DNA from: Xanthobacteraceae bacterium
GTDB lineage: Bacteria > Pseudomonadota > Alphaproteobacteria > Rhizobiales > Xanthobacteraceae
Direction: 5' to 3'
Assembly: GCA_028290465.1 (NCBI GenBank)
Contig: JAQGJU010000133.1
Coordinates: 62,001 to 126,000, forward strand
DNA length: 64,000 bases
In this document: in pieces, positions 36,341-44,507 of the stretch
Position numbering within the stretch: the stretch's first letter is position 1
How the letters are laid out: each line of letters begins with the position of its first letter
Made by a program: the position numbers and the translations under genes
Notes under the pieces: model-generated
The model's input: only the letters and a program-made list of their open reading frames with translations
What the model was told of the DNA's origin: nothing
Database searches by the model: none

Positions 36341-38056
36341 ATGCCGCAGGTGGGATCACGGTCAGTTGCCAACGGCGCAAAGTGGGCGCTCAGCATCCGT
36401 GCGCGCCTGCTGATCCTGGCCGCGATCTCGTTGCTGCCCCTGGTGCTCGACCGCTTTCGCGACATCGAAAGCGATCGCGTCGAGCGCATCGAAACCATCA
36501 CCCAGCAGGCGCTCGATTTCGCCAAGCAGGGAACCGCGGCGCAAAACGAAGTGATCGTGGCGGCCCGCGCCGTGCTCCAGGTGGCGGCAAGCGCCTATGG
36601 CATGGTGGCGGCCGACCCTGCGGTATGCGCCAGCTTTTTGACCAATACGAAGCGGCAGGCGCCCTGGTTCCGCAGCCTCTCGGTCGCCAACCGCGATGGC
36701 CGCATCATTTGTTCGACCAACGCACCGTCGATCGGCCGCGACGTCTCGGCCACGTCGCACTTTCAGCAGGCGGTCATCACCGGCGAATTCACCCTGGGCG
36801 GCTATTATACCGGGCCGCAAATCGGCTCGGTGGTCGCCACCGCCGTGCCGCATCTGACGGCCGACGATACACTCGATGCCGTATTGCTGGGCCCGATCCA
36901 ACTGGACTGGTTTGGCCGGATCGCCAGCGCGCTGGCGCGTCGCTCCGGCGCGGTCGTGATGATGTTCGACGGCACCGGCACCGTGCTGGCCCGCTACCCG
37001 GCCAGCGACCAATGGGTCGGACAGTCGCTGCGAGATCATGCCACGCTGCGCGAGATGCTGGCGCGCACCGAGGGCAACTTCACTGGAAACGATATCGACG
37101 GCGTGCGCCGCATCTTCGGCTTCGCGCAACTGCCGGGCGTCCACGCCCGCCTGGCGGTCGGGTTCGAAGAGAGCACGGTGCTGGCCGGCGCCCGACGCGC
37201 GATCTGGGTCGCGTTCGGCCAGCTCGGCTTTATCGTTGCGCTGATGATGATCGCGATCTGGTTCGGCGGCGAACGCCTGATCCTTGAACCGATCCGGACA
37301 CTGACCCGGGCGGCGCAACGCTACGGCCGCGGTGAAAACGGCGCCCGCGCCGACACGACGCCCTGGGCCGCCGAGTTCGTTCCGCTCGCCGCAGCGCTCG
37401 ACGACATGGCCGGGCAGCTCGCCGCGCGCGAACAGGAATTGCGCGCCAGCAACGCCCATCTTCAGGAACTGGCCAATGTCGACGCGCTGACCGATCTGGC
37501 CAATCGCCGCACCTTTGACACCAGGCTCACGGCCGAGTGGCGGACCGCCCTGAAATACCGACAGTCGGTGGCGATTCTGATGATCGACGTCGACCATTTC
37601 AAGCTGTTCAACGACCGCTACGGGCATGTGCGGGGCGACCGGTGCCTGAAGCAACTCAGCGAAGCGATCGTCGCCAGTACCAGGACCAATGCCGCGACGG
37701 CCGGACCGGAGCTGGCGATGCCGCCGTCCTATCGGGCGTCCGAACGCGAGCCGGATTTCGCCGCGCGTTACGGCGGCGAGGAATTCGTCGTTCTGCTGCG
37801 GGGCGCGACCCTGGGTACGGCGACCGAGGCGGCCGAACGCCTGCGGCGAAGCGTTGAGGAACTGCGTCTGGAACACGATGCGGCGCCGTGCGGTTTCGTC
37901 ACCATCAGCGTTGGCGTCGCCTCGCTGGTGCCGGCCGAGGGCGAAGATCCGCAACGCCTGACCGAGTCCGCCGACGCGGCCTTGTATGCGGCCAAACATC
38001 TCGGCCGCAACGCGGTGGCGTGCGAACCGGAAACGGCACTGTCACGCGCTGGGTAA
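36341..38056 (+). CDS. sensor diguanylate cyclase (extracytoplasmic sensor, HAMP-like, GGDEF)
   Basis: A 571-residue membrane protein. A helix at about 20-38 and another at 288-308 flank a periplasmic Cache-like sensor (FRSLSVANRDGRIICSTNAP). A HAMP-like linker follows, then GGDEF from about 375: DALTDLANRR, LMIDVDHFKLFND and RYGGEEFVVLL with GGEEF at 478-482. The inhibitory RxxD (REPD, 469-472) is in place. About twenty extra residues (roughly 447-467, AATAGPELAMPPSYRASE region) are inserted just before it. It should make cyclic di-GMP in response to an outside signal. The 3' end overlaps the convergent phosphoesterase by 15 bases. Confidence 0.93.
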   Translation: MPQVGSRSVANGAKWALSIRARLLILAAISLLPLVLDRFRDIESDRVERIETITQQALDFAKQGTAAQNEVIVAARAVLQVAASAYGMVAADPAVCASFLTNTKRQAPWFRSLSVANRDGRIICSTNAPSIGRDVSATSHFQQAVITGEFTLGGYYTGPQIGSVVATAVPHLTADDTLDAVLLGPIQLDWFGRIASALARRSGAVVMMFDGTGTVLARYPASDQWVGQSLRDHATLREMLARTEGNFTGNDIDGVRRIFGFAQLPGVHARLAVGFEESTVLAGARRAIWVAFGQLGFIVALMMIAIWFGGERLILEPIRTLTRAAQRYGRGENGARADTTPWAAEFVPLAAALDDMAGQLAAREQELRASNAHLQELANVDALTDLANRRTFDTRLTAEWRTALKYRQSVAILMIDVDHFKLFNDRYGHVRGDRCLKQLSEAIVASTRTNAATAGPELAMPPSYRASEREPDFAARYGGEEFVVLLRGATLGTATEAAERLRRSVEELRLEHDAAPCGFVTISVGVASLVPAEGEDPQRLTESADAALYAAKHLGRNAVACEPETALSRAG

Positions 38057-38971
38057 CGCGGCGCCCAAATCGATGCGCAGGATTTCCGGCGGCACGCCAA
38101 GCCGTATCGGCGCGCTGCTGGTGCCGAGCCCGCCCGATACGATCATGTGCCGGCCGCCCTCCACCACATGCCCATAGGCGAAGCGCGCGCCATAGCTCGA
38201 CGGCACCCAATACGGCCACAAGAACGGCACCCGAACCTGGCCGCCATGCGTATGACCGGCCAGCGTCAGTGCGAAGCGGTCCGGCACCTGCACAAAGATA
38301 TCGGGCTCATGCACCAGCAGGATCGCCGGGTCATCGTCCGTCAGGCTGGCAAGCGTGGCGGGCAGATCGTCGACGCCGCGAAATCTGCCACGGCCGAGCG
38401 GATAGGCCAATTGATCGCCAAGCCCAGCCAGCCAGAATTTTTCGCCCGCGCGGCCAAGCTTGACGGCGTTGTTCTCCAGCACCGGGATGCCGGCGGCCGC
38501 GAGCGCGCCGCGCACACTGGAGAGGCCATGCCACCAGTCGTGATTGCCGAGGATCGTGTAGACGCCGAGCGGCGCCCGCAGCCGCGCCAGTTCGGCGGAC
38601 CATGCTGCGTGCGGCACCACCTCGGTAACGAACCGATGCGTGGCGACGAAGTCGCCGAGCAGCACGATCAGGTCGGCGTTCTGCGCGTTGGCCAGATCGA
38701 TCACCTGCCGCACCCGCGCCAGACCCATGTTCGGTCCGCCCGCGTGAAGATCGGCGATGACGGTGATGCTGAGCCGGCGGCCGGCCGGCCAGCCCGGCGG
38801 ATTCAGGCCGTAGTAGGTTACCTGAAGGCTGAGCGGCTCAATGCCGGCCGCATAGCCGGTGGTGGCGCTGCCGATCAGCGCCGGCATGCCGAGCGCACCA
38901 ACCAGCACCCGGCGCCGGGTGATCAGGCGCCTGCTCTTGGACGGCGCAAATGTGGGGGGCTTGTCGGCCAT
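38042..38971 (-). CDS. metallophosphoesterase, Tat-exported
   Basis: A 309-residue calcineurin-type phosphoesterase. The N-terminus RRLITRRRVLVGALGMPALI has a twin-arginine-like export or anchor signal. Metal-site motifs are all present: VIADLHAGG, LLGDFVATH, LGNHDWWHG, LVHEPD and LAGHTHGGQ. It resembles YkuE/YaeI-type enzymes, some of which act on lipids (UDP-diacylglucosamine in YaeI). The substrate is not known here. Its 3' end overlaps the diguanylate cyclase tail to tail. Confidence 0.9.
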   Translation of the reverse strand: MADKPPTFAPSKSRRLITRRRVLVGALGMPALIGSATTGYAAGIEPLSLQVTYYGLNPPGWPAGRRLSITVIADLHAGGPNMGLARVRQVIDLANAQNADLIVLLGDFVATHRFVTEVVPHAAWSAELARLRAPLGVYTILGNHDWWHGLSSVRGALAAAGIPVLENNAVKLGRAGEKFWLAGLGDQLAYPLGRGRFRGVDDLPATLASLTDDDPAILLVHEPDIFVQVPDRFALTLAGHTHGGQVRVPFLWPYWVPSSYGARFAYGHVVEGGRHMIVSGGLGTSSAPIRLGVPPEILRIDLGAALPSA

Positions 38972-39039
38972 CAGTCAGTATTAGATCCGGCCGGTGAACG
39001 GATTGTTCACGCGACCAGAGACTCCCAAGGCTCTTGTTT

Positions 39040-39088
39040 GCGCATGATCGTTTCGGAAAACCGGTACCAACTTTTCCGGATCATGCGC
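39040..39088. repeat. family A palindromic repeat, copy 3
   Basis: Ends GCGCATGATC and GATCATGCGC (both arms changed together relative to GAGCATGATC). The core is GGAAAACCGGTACCAACTTT. The TGA stop of the aminotransferase (39081-39083) is part of the right arm. Confidence 0.9.
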
Positions 39089-40451
39089 GAGCCCAATCCA
39101 ACGTGCGATCCAGCGCCCGGGTCAGCCGGGCAAACATCTCGTCGATTTCACCCTCATTGATGATCAAGGGCGGGCAGACCGAGACGATATCGCCGGAAAT
39201 GAACCGCACGATCAACCCCTCCTCCTCGGCGAACTTCACCGCGCGCGGGCCGACGCCCTTCGCCGGCTCGAACGACTTCTTGCTGGCCTTGTCGGCCACC
39301 AGTTCGACGGCGCCGACCAGCCCCATGCCGCGCGCCTCGCCGACCAGCGGATGCTCGCCGAGTTTTTTGAGATGCGCCTGGAACTGCGGCATCCGAGTCG
39401 CGGCCTTCTCAAAAATCCGATCTCGCGCGTAAATTTCCAGCGTCTTGAGCGCGACGGCGGCGGCGACCGGATGGCCAGAGTAAGTGAAGCCGTGCGCGAA
39501 GGTGCCGACCTTGCGGCTCTCACTGAGCATCGCCTCGTACATGACCTCCGGCAGCAGCGTCGCGGCGATCGGCAGATAGGCCGAGGACAGCGCCTTGGCG
39601 ATCGAGATCGAATGCGGCTTGAAGCCGAGCGCCTCGCAGCCGAACGGCGTGCCGAGCCGGCCGAAGCCGCAGATCACTTCGTCGTCGATCACGAACAGAT
39701 CGTATTTGGCGCAGACCCGCATCACCGCGTCGAAATAGCCCTGCGGCGGCACGATCACGCCGCCCGCCCCCATCACGGGCTCGACAATAAATGCCGCCAC
39801 GGTCTCGGGATCTTCGCGCAGGATCAGTTCTTCGAGCTCGGCCGCGAGACGCGCGGAAAACTCCAGCTCGGTCTCGCCGTCCTGCGCGTTACGATAGTGA
39901 TGCGGACAAGAGGTGTGCAGGATGCCGGCGATCGGAAGGTCGAAATCGATATGGTTGTTCGGCAGGCCGGTGAGCGACGCCGACGCGATGGTGACGCCGT
40001 GATAGGCCCGCACCCGGCTGATGATCTTCTTCTTGCGCGGCCGGCCGAGCGCATTGTTCATGTACCAGACCAGCTTGACCTGGGTGTCGTTGGCTTCCGA
40101 GCCGGAATTGCAGAACAGCACCTTGGAAATCGGTACCGGCGCGATCTCCTTGAGCTTCTCGGCCAGCTCGATCGCCGGGTCATGGCTGCGGCCGGTGAAC
40201 AGATGGCCGAACGGCAGCTTGCGCATCTGGCTCGCCGCGGCCTCGACCAGTTCTTCGTTGCCGTAGCCGAGCGCCGTGCACCACAGCCCGGCCATGCCCT
40301 CGATATAGGCCTTGCCGTCGCTGTCGTAGACGTGGACGCCCTGCCCGCGCTCCAGCACCAGCGGGCCGGTGTCCCGCAGAGTGGCGAGGTTGGTGTACGG
40401 GTGAATGAGGGTCTCGACGTCGCGGGCGGCGAGATTGCTGAGCGGTGCCAT
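39081..40451 (-). CDS. class III aminotransferase (aspartate aminotransferase family / omega-amine type)
   Basis: A 456-residue PLP enzyme of the class III group that transfers amino groups from omega-amines or beta-alanine to pyruvate or 2-oxoglutarate. Seen: the N-terminal TGPLVLERGQGVHVYDSDGK, the co-factor loop NSGSEANDTQVKLVWYMNNA, YHGVTIASASLTGLP, the PLP-Asp region VIDDEVICGFGRLG, and the Schiff-base Lys in SISIAKALSSAYLPIA. ATG 40451 is chosen; an ATG further up at 40484 is possible. The stop lies inside a palindromic repeat. The exact donor is unknown; putrescine or beta-alanine are reasonable candidates. Confidence 0.92.
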   Translation of the reverse strand: MAPLSNLAARDVETLIHPYTNLATLRDTGPLVLERGQGVHVYDSDGKAYIEGMAGLWCTALGYGNEELVEAAASQMRKLPFGHLFTGRSHDPAIELAEKLKEIAPVPISKVLFCNSGSEANDTQVKLVWYMNNALGRPRKKKIISRVRAYHGVTIASASLTGLPNNHIDFDLPIAGILHTSCPHHYRNAQDGETELEFSARLAAELEELILREDPETVAAFIVEPVMGAGGVIVPPQGYFDAVMRVCAKYDLFVIDDEVICGFGRLGTPFGCEALGFKPHSISIAKALSSAYLPIAATLLPEVMYEAMLSESRKVGTFAHGFTYSGHPVAAAVALKTLEIYARDRIFEKAATRMPQFQAHLKKLGEHPLVGEARGMGLVGAVELVADKASKKSFEPAKGVGPRAVKFAEEEGLIVRFISGDIVSVCPPLIINEGEIDEMFARLTRALDRTLDWARA

Positions 40452-40531
40452 GGCTGGGAATCTTTCAGGTCGGCGCGGCTGCATTGTGGCCGGACAGCGG
40501 ATTCAGTGCAAAGGGGCCGCCCTTCGCTGGC

Positions 40532-41422
40532 CTAAAGCCGCTTTCGCCGCAACGCCGGCTTCTCGTCATTCATGCCCGCCACCGGACGCGGGCGCGGCAG
40601 CGGCACGTCGGCCGCAGCAGGCGTCTCCGTTGCAGCGTCGGTCTCGCCGTCGTTCTTGTCGTCTTTCTTGGCCTCGGCCGGCGGCTTTGGCGGCGGCGGC
40701 ACGCGCACATCCCATTGGCACATCTTGTAGCCGCCGCGGCGTTCGGCGAGATCGAGATGGATGTGGTCCTCGTGATAGCCGTCCGATCCCGGCCCCAGCA
40801 CGGTCTTGAACCGGCCGCACGAGGACTCGCGCAGCTTTTCGCGCACCGGCCTGTCGGCATGCATGTCGGTCGGCGTCAGCATGACGCCGTTGGCCAGCTT
40901 GAAGAACCGGATGTCCAGCGCGTTGGCCTTGCCGTGCTCGGAGAGCTTGGCCCCGAACACGCGGTTGCGGCCCCGGCAACTGAACGAATCGAAGTTCTCG
41001 ATCCGGGCCAGCTTGCTGCCGAGCCCGCCCAGCGCCGGACCGACCTCGTCGCGAATCCAGCCGGCCACGGATTCCGCCATTTCACAGCGCAGGGTCGCCG
41101 GCGGCGTCACCGCGACCTTGGTCTTGTCGGGCATCAGGATGGCGTCGAGCCGCACCACGTCGTGCGCGACGCAGCCGCCCTGGCCCTCGATGTCGAATTG
41201 CGACAGCGCCACCGCGATGTTGGCGAGCCGCAACTCGCAGGCGCTCGGCCCCGGCGGCACCGCGGCCTCGTTCGGATGCGCCGGATCGAACGGCAGCGGG
41301 CCGGCCGGCTCGGCCGCGGCGGGCTTGGGTTTCGGACGCGGCAACGGCACGTCGTCGGCCATGGCGAAGGCGCTACCCAACGCGATCAGCAGTACCAGCC
41401 CCAGGCAGACTCTCGACCTCAT
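40532..41422 (-). CDS. extensin family protein (Extensin-like C domain)
   Basis: A 296-residue exported protein with signal peptide SRVCLGLVLLIALGSAFAMA. The core (about 60-230) is the Extensin-like_C domain, with CEMAESVAGWIRDEV, SEHGKANALDIRFFKL and DGYHEDHIHLDLAERRGG. The His/Asp spacing (HGKANALD then HIHLD) resembles metal sites of LAS-type peptidoglycan peptidases, so a wall-hydrolytic role is likely. Cys residues in CELRL, GGCVAHD, SCRGRN and SCGRF suggest disulfides. The Pro-rich motif DVPLPRP occurs both right after the signal peptide and near the C-terminus. Confidence 0.9.
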   Translation of the reverse strand: MRSRVCLGLVLLIALGSAFAMADDVPLPRPKPKPAAAEPAGPLPFDPAHPNEAAVPPGPSACELRLANIAVALSQFDIEGQGGCVAHDVVRLDAILMPDKTKVAVTPPATLRCEMAESVAGWIRDEVGPALGGLGSKLARIENFDSFSCRGRNRVFGAKLSEHGKANALDIRFFKLANGVMLTPTDMHADRPVREKLRESSCGRFKTVLGPGSDGYHEDHIHLDLAERRGGYKMCQWDVRVPPPPKPPAEAKKDDKNDGETDAATETPAAADVPLPRPRPVAGMNDEKPALRRKRL

Positions 41423-41522
41423 GCGGCCGATCTTTGCGACGTTTGCGCGGTCCGGTCAAAGTTCCATAAGGTTTACGCAAGACCGCGCCATGCTACCTTT
41501 GCGCGTAAGCAATGGAGAGACG

Positions 41523-42665
41523 ATGCCGGATTTTGACGTGGTCGTGGTCGGCCTGGGGGCGATGGGCAGCGCGGCGCTCGACGCGCTGGCGCGGCGCGGC
41601 GTGCGGGCGCTCGGCCTTGAACAATTTCAGCCGGGACATGCGCGCGGCTCCTCGCACGGCGCGACCCGCATCATCCGGTTCGGCTATTTCGAGCATCCGT
41701 CCTATGTGCCGCTGGTCCGCGCCGCGCTGCCGCTGTGGCGCGACCTGGAGGCGCGATCCGGGCAGACACTCCTCACGGTCACCGGCGTGCTCGAAATCGG
41801 CGCGCCCGACAGCGAACTGATCGCCGGCACGCTGCAGGCGTCGCGCGACCATGCCCTGCCGCATGAAGTGCTAGATGCCGAAGCGCTGCATCGCCGGTTT
41901 CCGGCATTCCGGGTGCCGTCGGATTACGTCGGCGTGTTCCAGCCGGACGGCGGTTATCTGATGGCCGACAAGGCGGTCGCCGCGATGATCGCATCCGCGA
42001 AAGCGGCCGGCGCCGAGGTGCGATCCGAAGAACGCGTGCTGAGGGTCACGCCGCATGGCGACGGCGTGCGCGTCGAAACCGGACGCGGCAGCGTGACGGC
42101 CGGCGCCGTCGTGGTGGCGGCCGGACCGTGGGTGAAATCCCTGCTGCCGGAGCTGCCGATGCCGATTCACGTCACCCGGCAGGCGGTCGGCTTTTTCGCG
42201 CCGGTCAATCGTGAGCCGTTCGCGTCCGGTTTCCCGGTGTTCATGATCGAAAATCCGGACGGCATCTTTTACGGCTTTCCGCCCGACGAGACCGGCGCGA
42301 TCAAATTCGCCAAGCACCATCATCGTGGCGAGCGCATCGATCCCGACCAGCCCGACCGGCCGATGGCGGCCGACGACGAAGCCCTGATCCGCGGCGCCCT
42401 CAAGGCGCATCTGCCAGCAGCCAATGGCCCGATGGTGGCGTCGCTAACCTGCCGCTACACCATGACGCCGGACGGCGACTTCGTCATCGACCGCCTGCCG
42501 GACGCGCCGCAGATCGTCGTCGCCTCGCCCTGCTCCGGCCACGGCTTCAAATTCGCGCCCGCCATCGGCGAAATTCTTGCCGATCTTTCGCTGCGCGGCG
42601 ATCTTTCGCTGCGCGAGGCCACGGAGCATGATATCTCGCGCTTCCGGCTGTCCGGCTCCCGGTAA
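41523..42665 (+). CDS. solA: N-methyl-L-tryptophan oxidase / MSOX-family flavoenzyme
   Basis: A 380-residue monomeric-sarcosine-oxidase-family enzyme that oxidises N-methyl amino acids and releases formaldehyde and peroxide. Seen: FAD site VVVVGLGAMGSAALDALARRG, the GSSHGATRIIR loop, RQAVGFFAP, and SPCSGHGFKFAPAIGEILAD, where the Cys is the usual covalent FAD attachment. GGAGAG lies a few bases upstream of ATG 41523. Near the C-terminus, codons 354-365 come from an 18-base tandem duplication (DLSLRG then DLSLRE). The symbol follows family naming; the true substrate is not proven. Confidence 0.88.
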   Translation: MPDFDVVVVGLGAMGSAALDALARRGVRALGLEQFQPGHARGSSHGATRIIRFGYFEHPSYVPLVRAALPLWRDLEARSGQTLLTVTGVLEIGAPDSELIAGTLQASRDHALPHEVLDAEALHRRFPAFRVPSDYVGVFQPDGGYLMADKAVAAMIASAKAAGAEVRSEERVLRVTPHGDGVRVETGRGSVTAGAVVVAAGPWVKSLLPELPMPIHVTRQAVGFFAPVNREPFASGFPVFMIENPDGIFYGFPPDETGAIKFAKHHHRGERIDPDQPDRPMAADDEALIRGALKAHLPAANGPMVASLTCRYTMTPDGDFVIDRLPDAPQIVVASPCSGHGFKFAPAIGEILADLSLRGDLSLREATEHDISRFRLSGSR

Positions 42666-42696
42666 CAGCTTTCCGAACGAAAGCCCCCGCACCCGC

Positions 42697-44295
42697 ATGT
42701 ATGACGCGGTCATTATCGGCGCCGGCCACAACGGCCTTGTCTGTGCGGCGTATCTGGGCATGGCCGGCCTGAAGGTGAAGCTGGTCGAGCGGCGTGCCGT
42801 GGTCGGCGGCGCCGCCGTGACGGCGGAATTCCATCCCGGCTTTCGCAATTCGGTCGCCGCCTACACGGTCAGCCTACTGAACCCGAAGGTGATCCGCGAT
42901 CTGGAGCTGCACCGCCATGGCCTGACCATCGTCGAACGGCGGATGCAGAATTTCCTGCCACTGCCCGACGGGCGCCACCTCATCAGCATCGAAGGCCGCC
43001 TCGAATCCGAGATCGCCAAGTTCAGCGCACGGGACGCCGCGCGTTATGGCGCCTACCAGGCCGAGATCGAGCGCATCGCCGACATCCTGCGCGGCCTCGT
43101 CTTGCAGGCGCCGCCGAATGTGGTCTCGGGCGGGCTGCGGCAGACGCTGGCCGAACTGTGGAAGCTCGGCGACCTCGGCAAGCTGGTATGGCGGCTCGAC
43201 ATGAGCGACCGCCGCGCGCTGCTGGATCTGTTCGCCAATTCGGCCGGCGACTATCTTGATGGCTGGTTCGACAGCGATCCGATCAAGGCGCTGCACGGCT
43301 TCGATGCGGTCGTGGGCAATCTCGCCAGCCCGTACACGCCCGGCACCGCCTATGTGCTGCTGCACCATGCCTTCGGCGAGGTGAATGGCCGCAAGGGCAT
43401 GTGGGGCCACGCGGTCGGCGGCATGGGGGCGATCACGCAGGCGATGGCCAAGGCGGCGATCGAGCACGGCGCCGAAATCTCAACCGGCGTCGGCGTCCGC
43501 GAGATCATCGTCGAGCAAGGCCGCGCGGCCGGCGTGGTACTGACCGATGGCAGCACGGTTCGGGCGCGCGCGGTCATTTCGAATGCCGATCCGAAATCAT
43601 TGTTCGAACATCTGGTGCCGCAGGGCGCGGTGCCGGCGCCCGTGACCGAGCGCATGAAGCGCTGGAAGGCCGGCTCCGGTACGTTCCGCATGAACGTCGC
43701 GCTATCGGAGCTGCCGAGCTTCACGTCGCTGCCCGGCCGCGTCGCTGGCGAGCATCACACCGCCGGCATCATCATGGCGCCGACTCTCCGCTACATGGAG
43801 CGCGCTTATCACACCTGTGCGCTGGAAGGCTGGAGTCAGCAGCCGATCATCGAGATGCTGATTCCGTCCACGTTGGATGATTCATTGGCGCCGAAGGGCC
43901 AGCATGTCGCCAGCCTGTTCTGCCAGCATGTCGCGCCGCATCTGCCGGACGGATCGTCCTGGGACCAGCATCGCGACACGGTCGCCGACCTGATGATCGA
44001 CACCGTCGAGACTTACGCGCCGGGCTTCCGGGCCAGCGTGCTCGGCCGGCAGGCGCTGTCGCCGCTGGACCTCGCGCGCGATTTCGGCCTGCCGAACGGC
44101 GACATTTTCCATGGTGCGCTGAGCCTCGACCAATTGTTTTCGGCGCGGCCGATGCTCGGCCATGCCGACTACCGCATGCCCCTCGCGGGGCTGTATCTGT
44201 GCGGAGCCGGCGCGCATCCGGGCGGCGGCGTCACCGGCGCGCCGGGGCATAATGCGGCGATGGCGGCCATCGCCGATCTCAAACGGCGGAAGTAA
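42697..44295 (+). CDS. NAD(P)/FAD-dependent oxidoreductase (phytoene desaturase / PYROXD2-like)
   Basis: A 532-residue flavoprotein. Seen: FAD-binding AVIIGAGHNGLVCAAYLGMA with ERRAVVGGAAV, a long substrate domain with AKAAIEHGAEISTGVGVREI and GSTVRARAVISNADPKSLFE, and the C-terminal FAD loop GLYLCGAGAHPGGGVTGAPG. It belongs to the CrtI-like amine-oxidase superfamily. No carotenoid genes lie nearby, so it is more probably of the PYROXD2 type of unknown substrate. It starts 31 bases after the upstream oxidase, in the same direction, so the two may be co-transcribed. Confidence 0.88.
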   Translation: MYDAVIIGAGHNGLVCAAYLGMAGLKVKLVERRAVVGGAAVTAEFHPGFRNSVAAYTVSLLNPKVIRDLELHRHGLTIVERRMQNFLPLPDGRHLISIEGRLESEIAKFSARDAARYGAYQAEIERIADILRGLVLQAPPNVVSGGLRQTLAELWKLGDLGKLVWRLDMSDRRALLDLFANSAGDYLDGWFDSDPIKALHGFDAVVGNLASPYTPGTAYVLLHHAFGEVNGRKGMWGHAVGGMGAITQAMAKAAIEHGAEISTGVGVREIIVEQGRAAGVVLTDGSTVRARAVISNADPKSLFEHLVPQGAVPAPVTERMKRWKAGSGTFRMNVALSELPSFTSLPGRVAGEHHTAGIIMAPTLRYMERAYHTCALEGWSQQPIIEMLIPSTLDDSLAPKGQHVASLFCQHVAPHLPDGSSWDQHRDTVADLMIDTVETYAPGFRASVLGRQALSPLDLARDFGLPNGDIFHGALSLDQLFSARPMLGHADYRMPLAGLYLCGAGAHPGGGVTGAPGHNAAMAAIADLKRRK

Positions 44296-44313
44296 ATGCT
44301 GTGCGCTCTTTTC

Positions 44314-44459
44314 CTTCTCCCCGCTTTTGCGGGGAGAAGGTGGCGCGCGGCTCCGCGCGCCGGATGAGGGGCCGGCACCGAGTGTGTGGCACGCTCGCCC
44401 CTCACCCGGCTCGCGTAAGGACGCTCGCCACCCTCTCCCCGCAAAAGCGGGGCGAGGGA
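44314..44459. repeat. long intergenic inverted repeat (family E) with nested hairpins
   Basis: The left arm starts with CTTCTCCCCGC-TTTT-GCGGGGAGAAG (44314-44339), followed by a GCGCGCGG-CTC-CGCGCGC hairpin. The right arm ends with the inverse CCCCGC-AAAA-GCGGGG (about 44435-44452), and ATGAGGGG / CCCCTCA motifs pair across the centre. It separates two convergent genes and may work as their common transcript end. Confidence 0.8.
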
Positions 44460-44507
44460 ACGCGCAGCATTCGAGGATGCTCCGAGATTACCAACCAGTC
44501 TTGAAAA

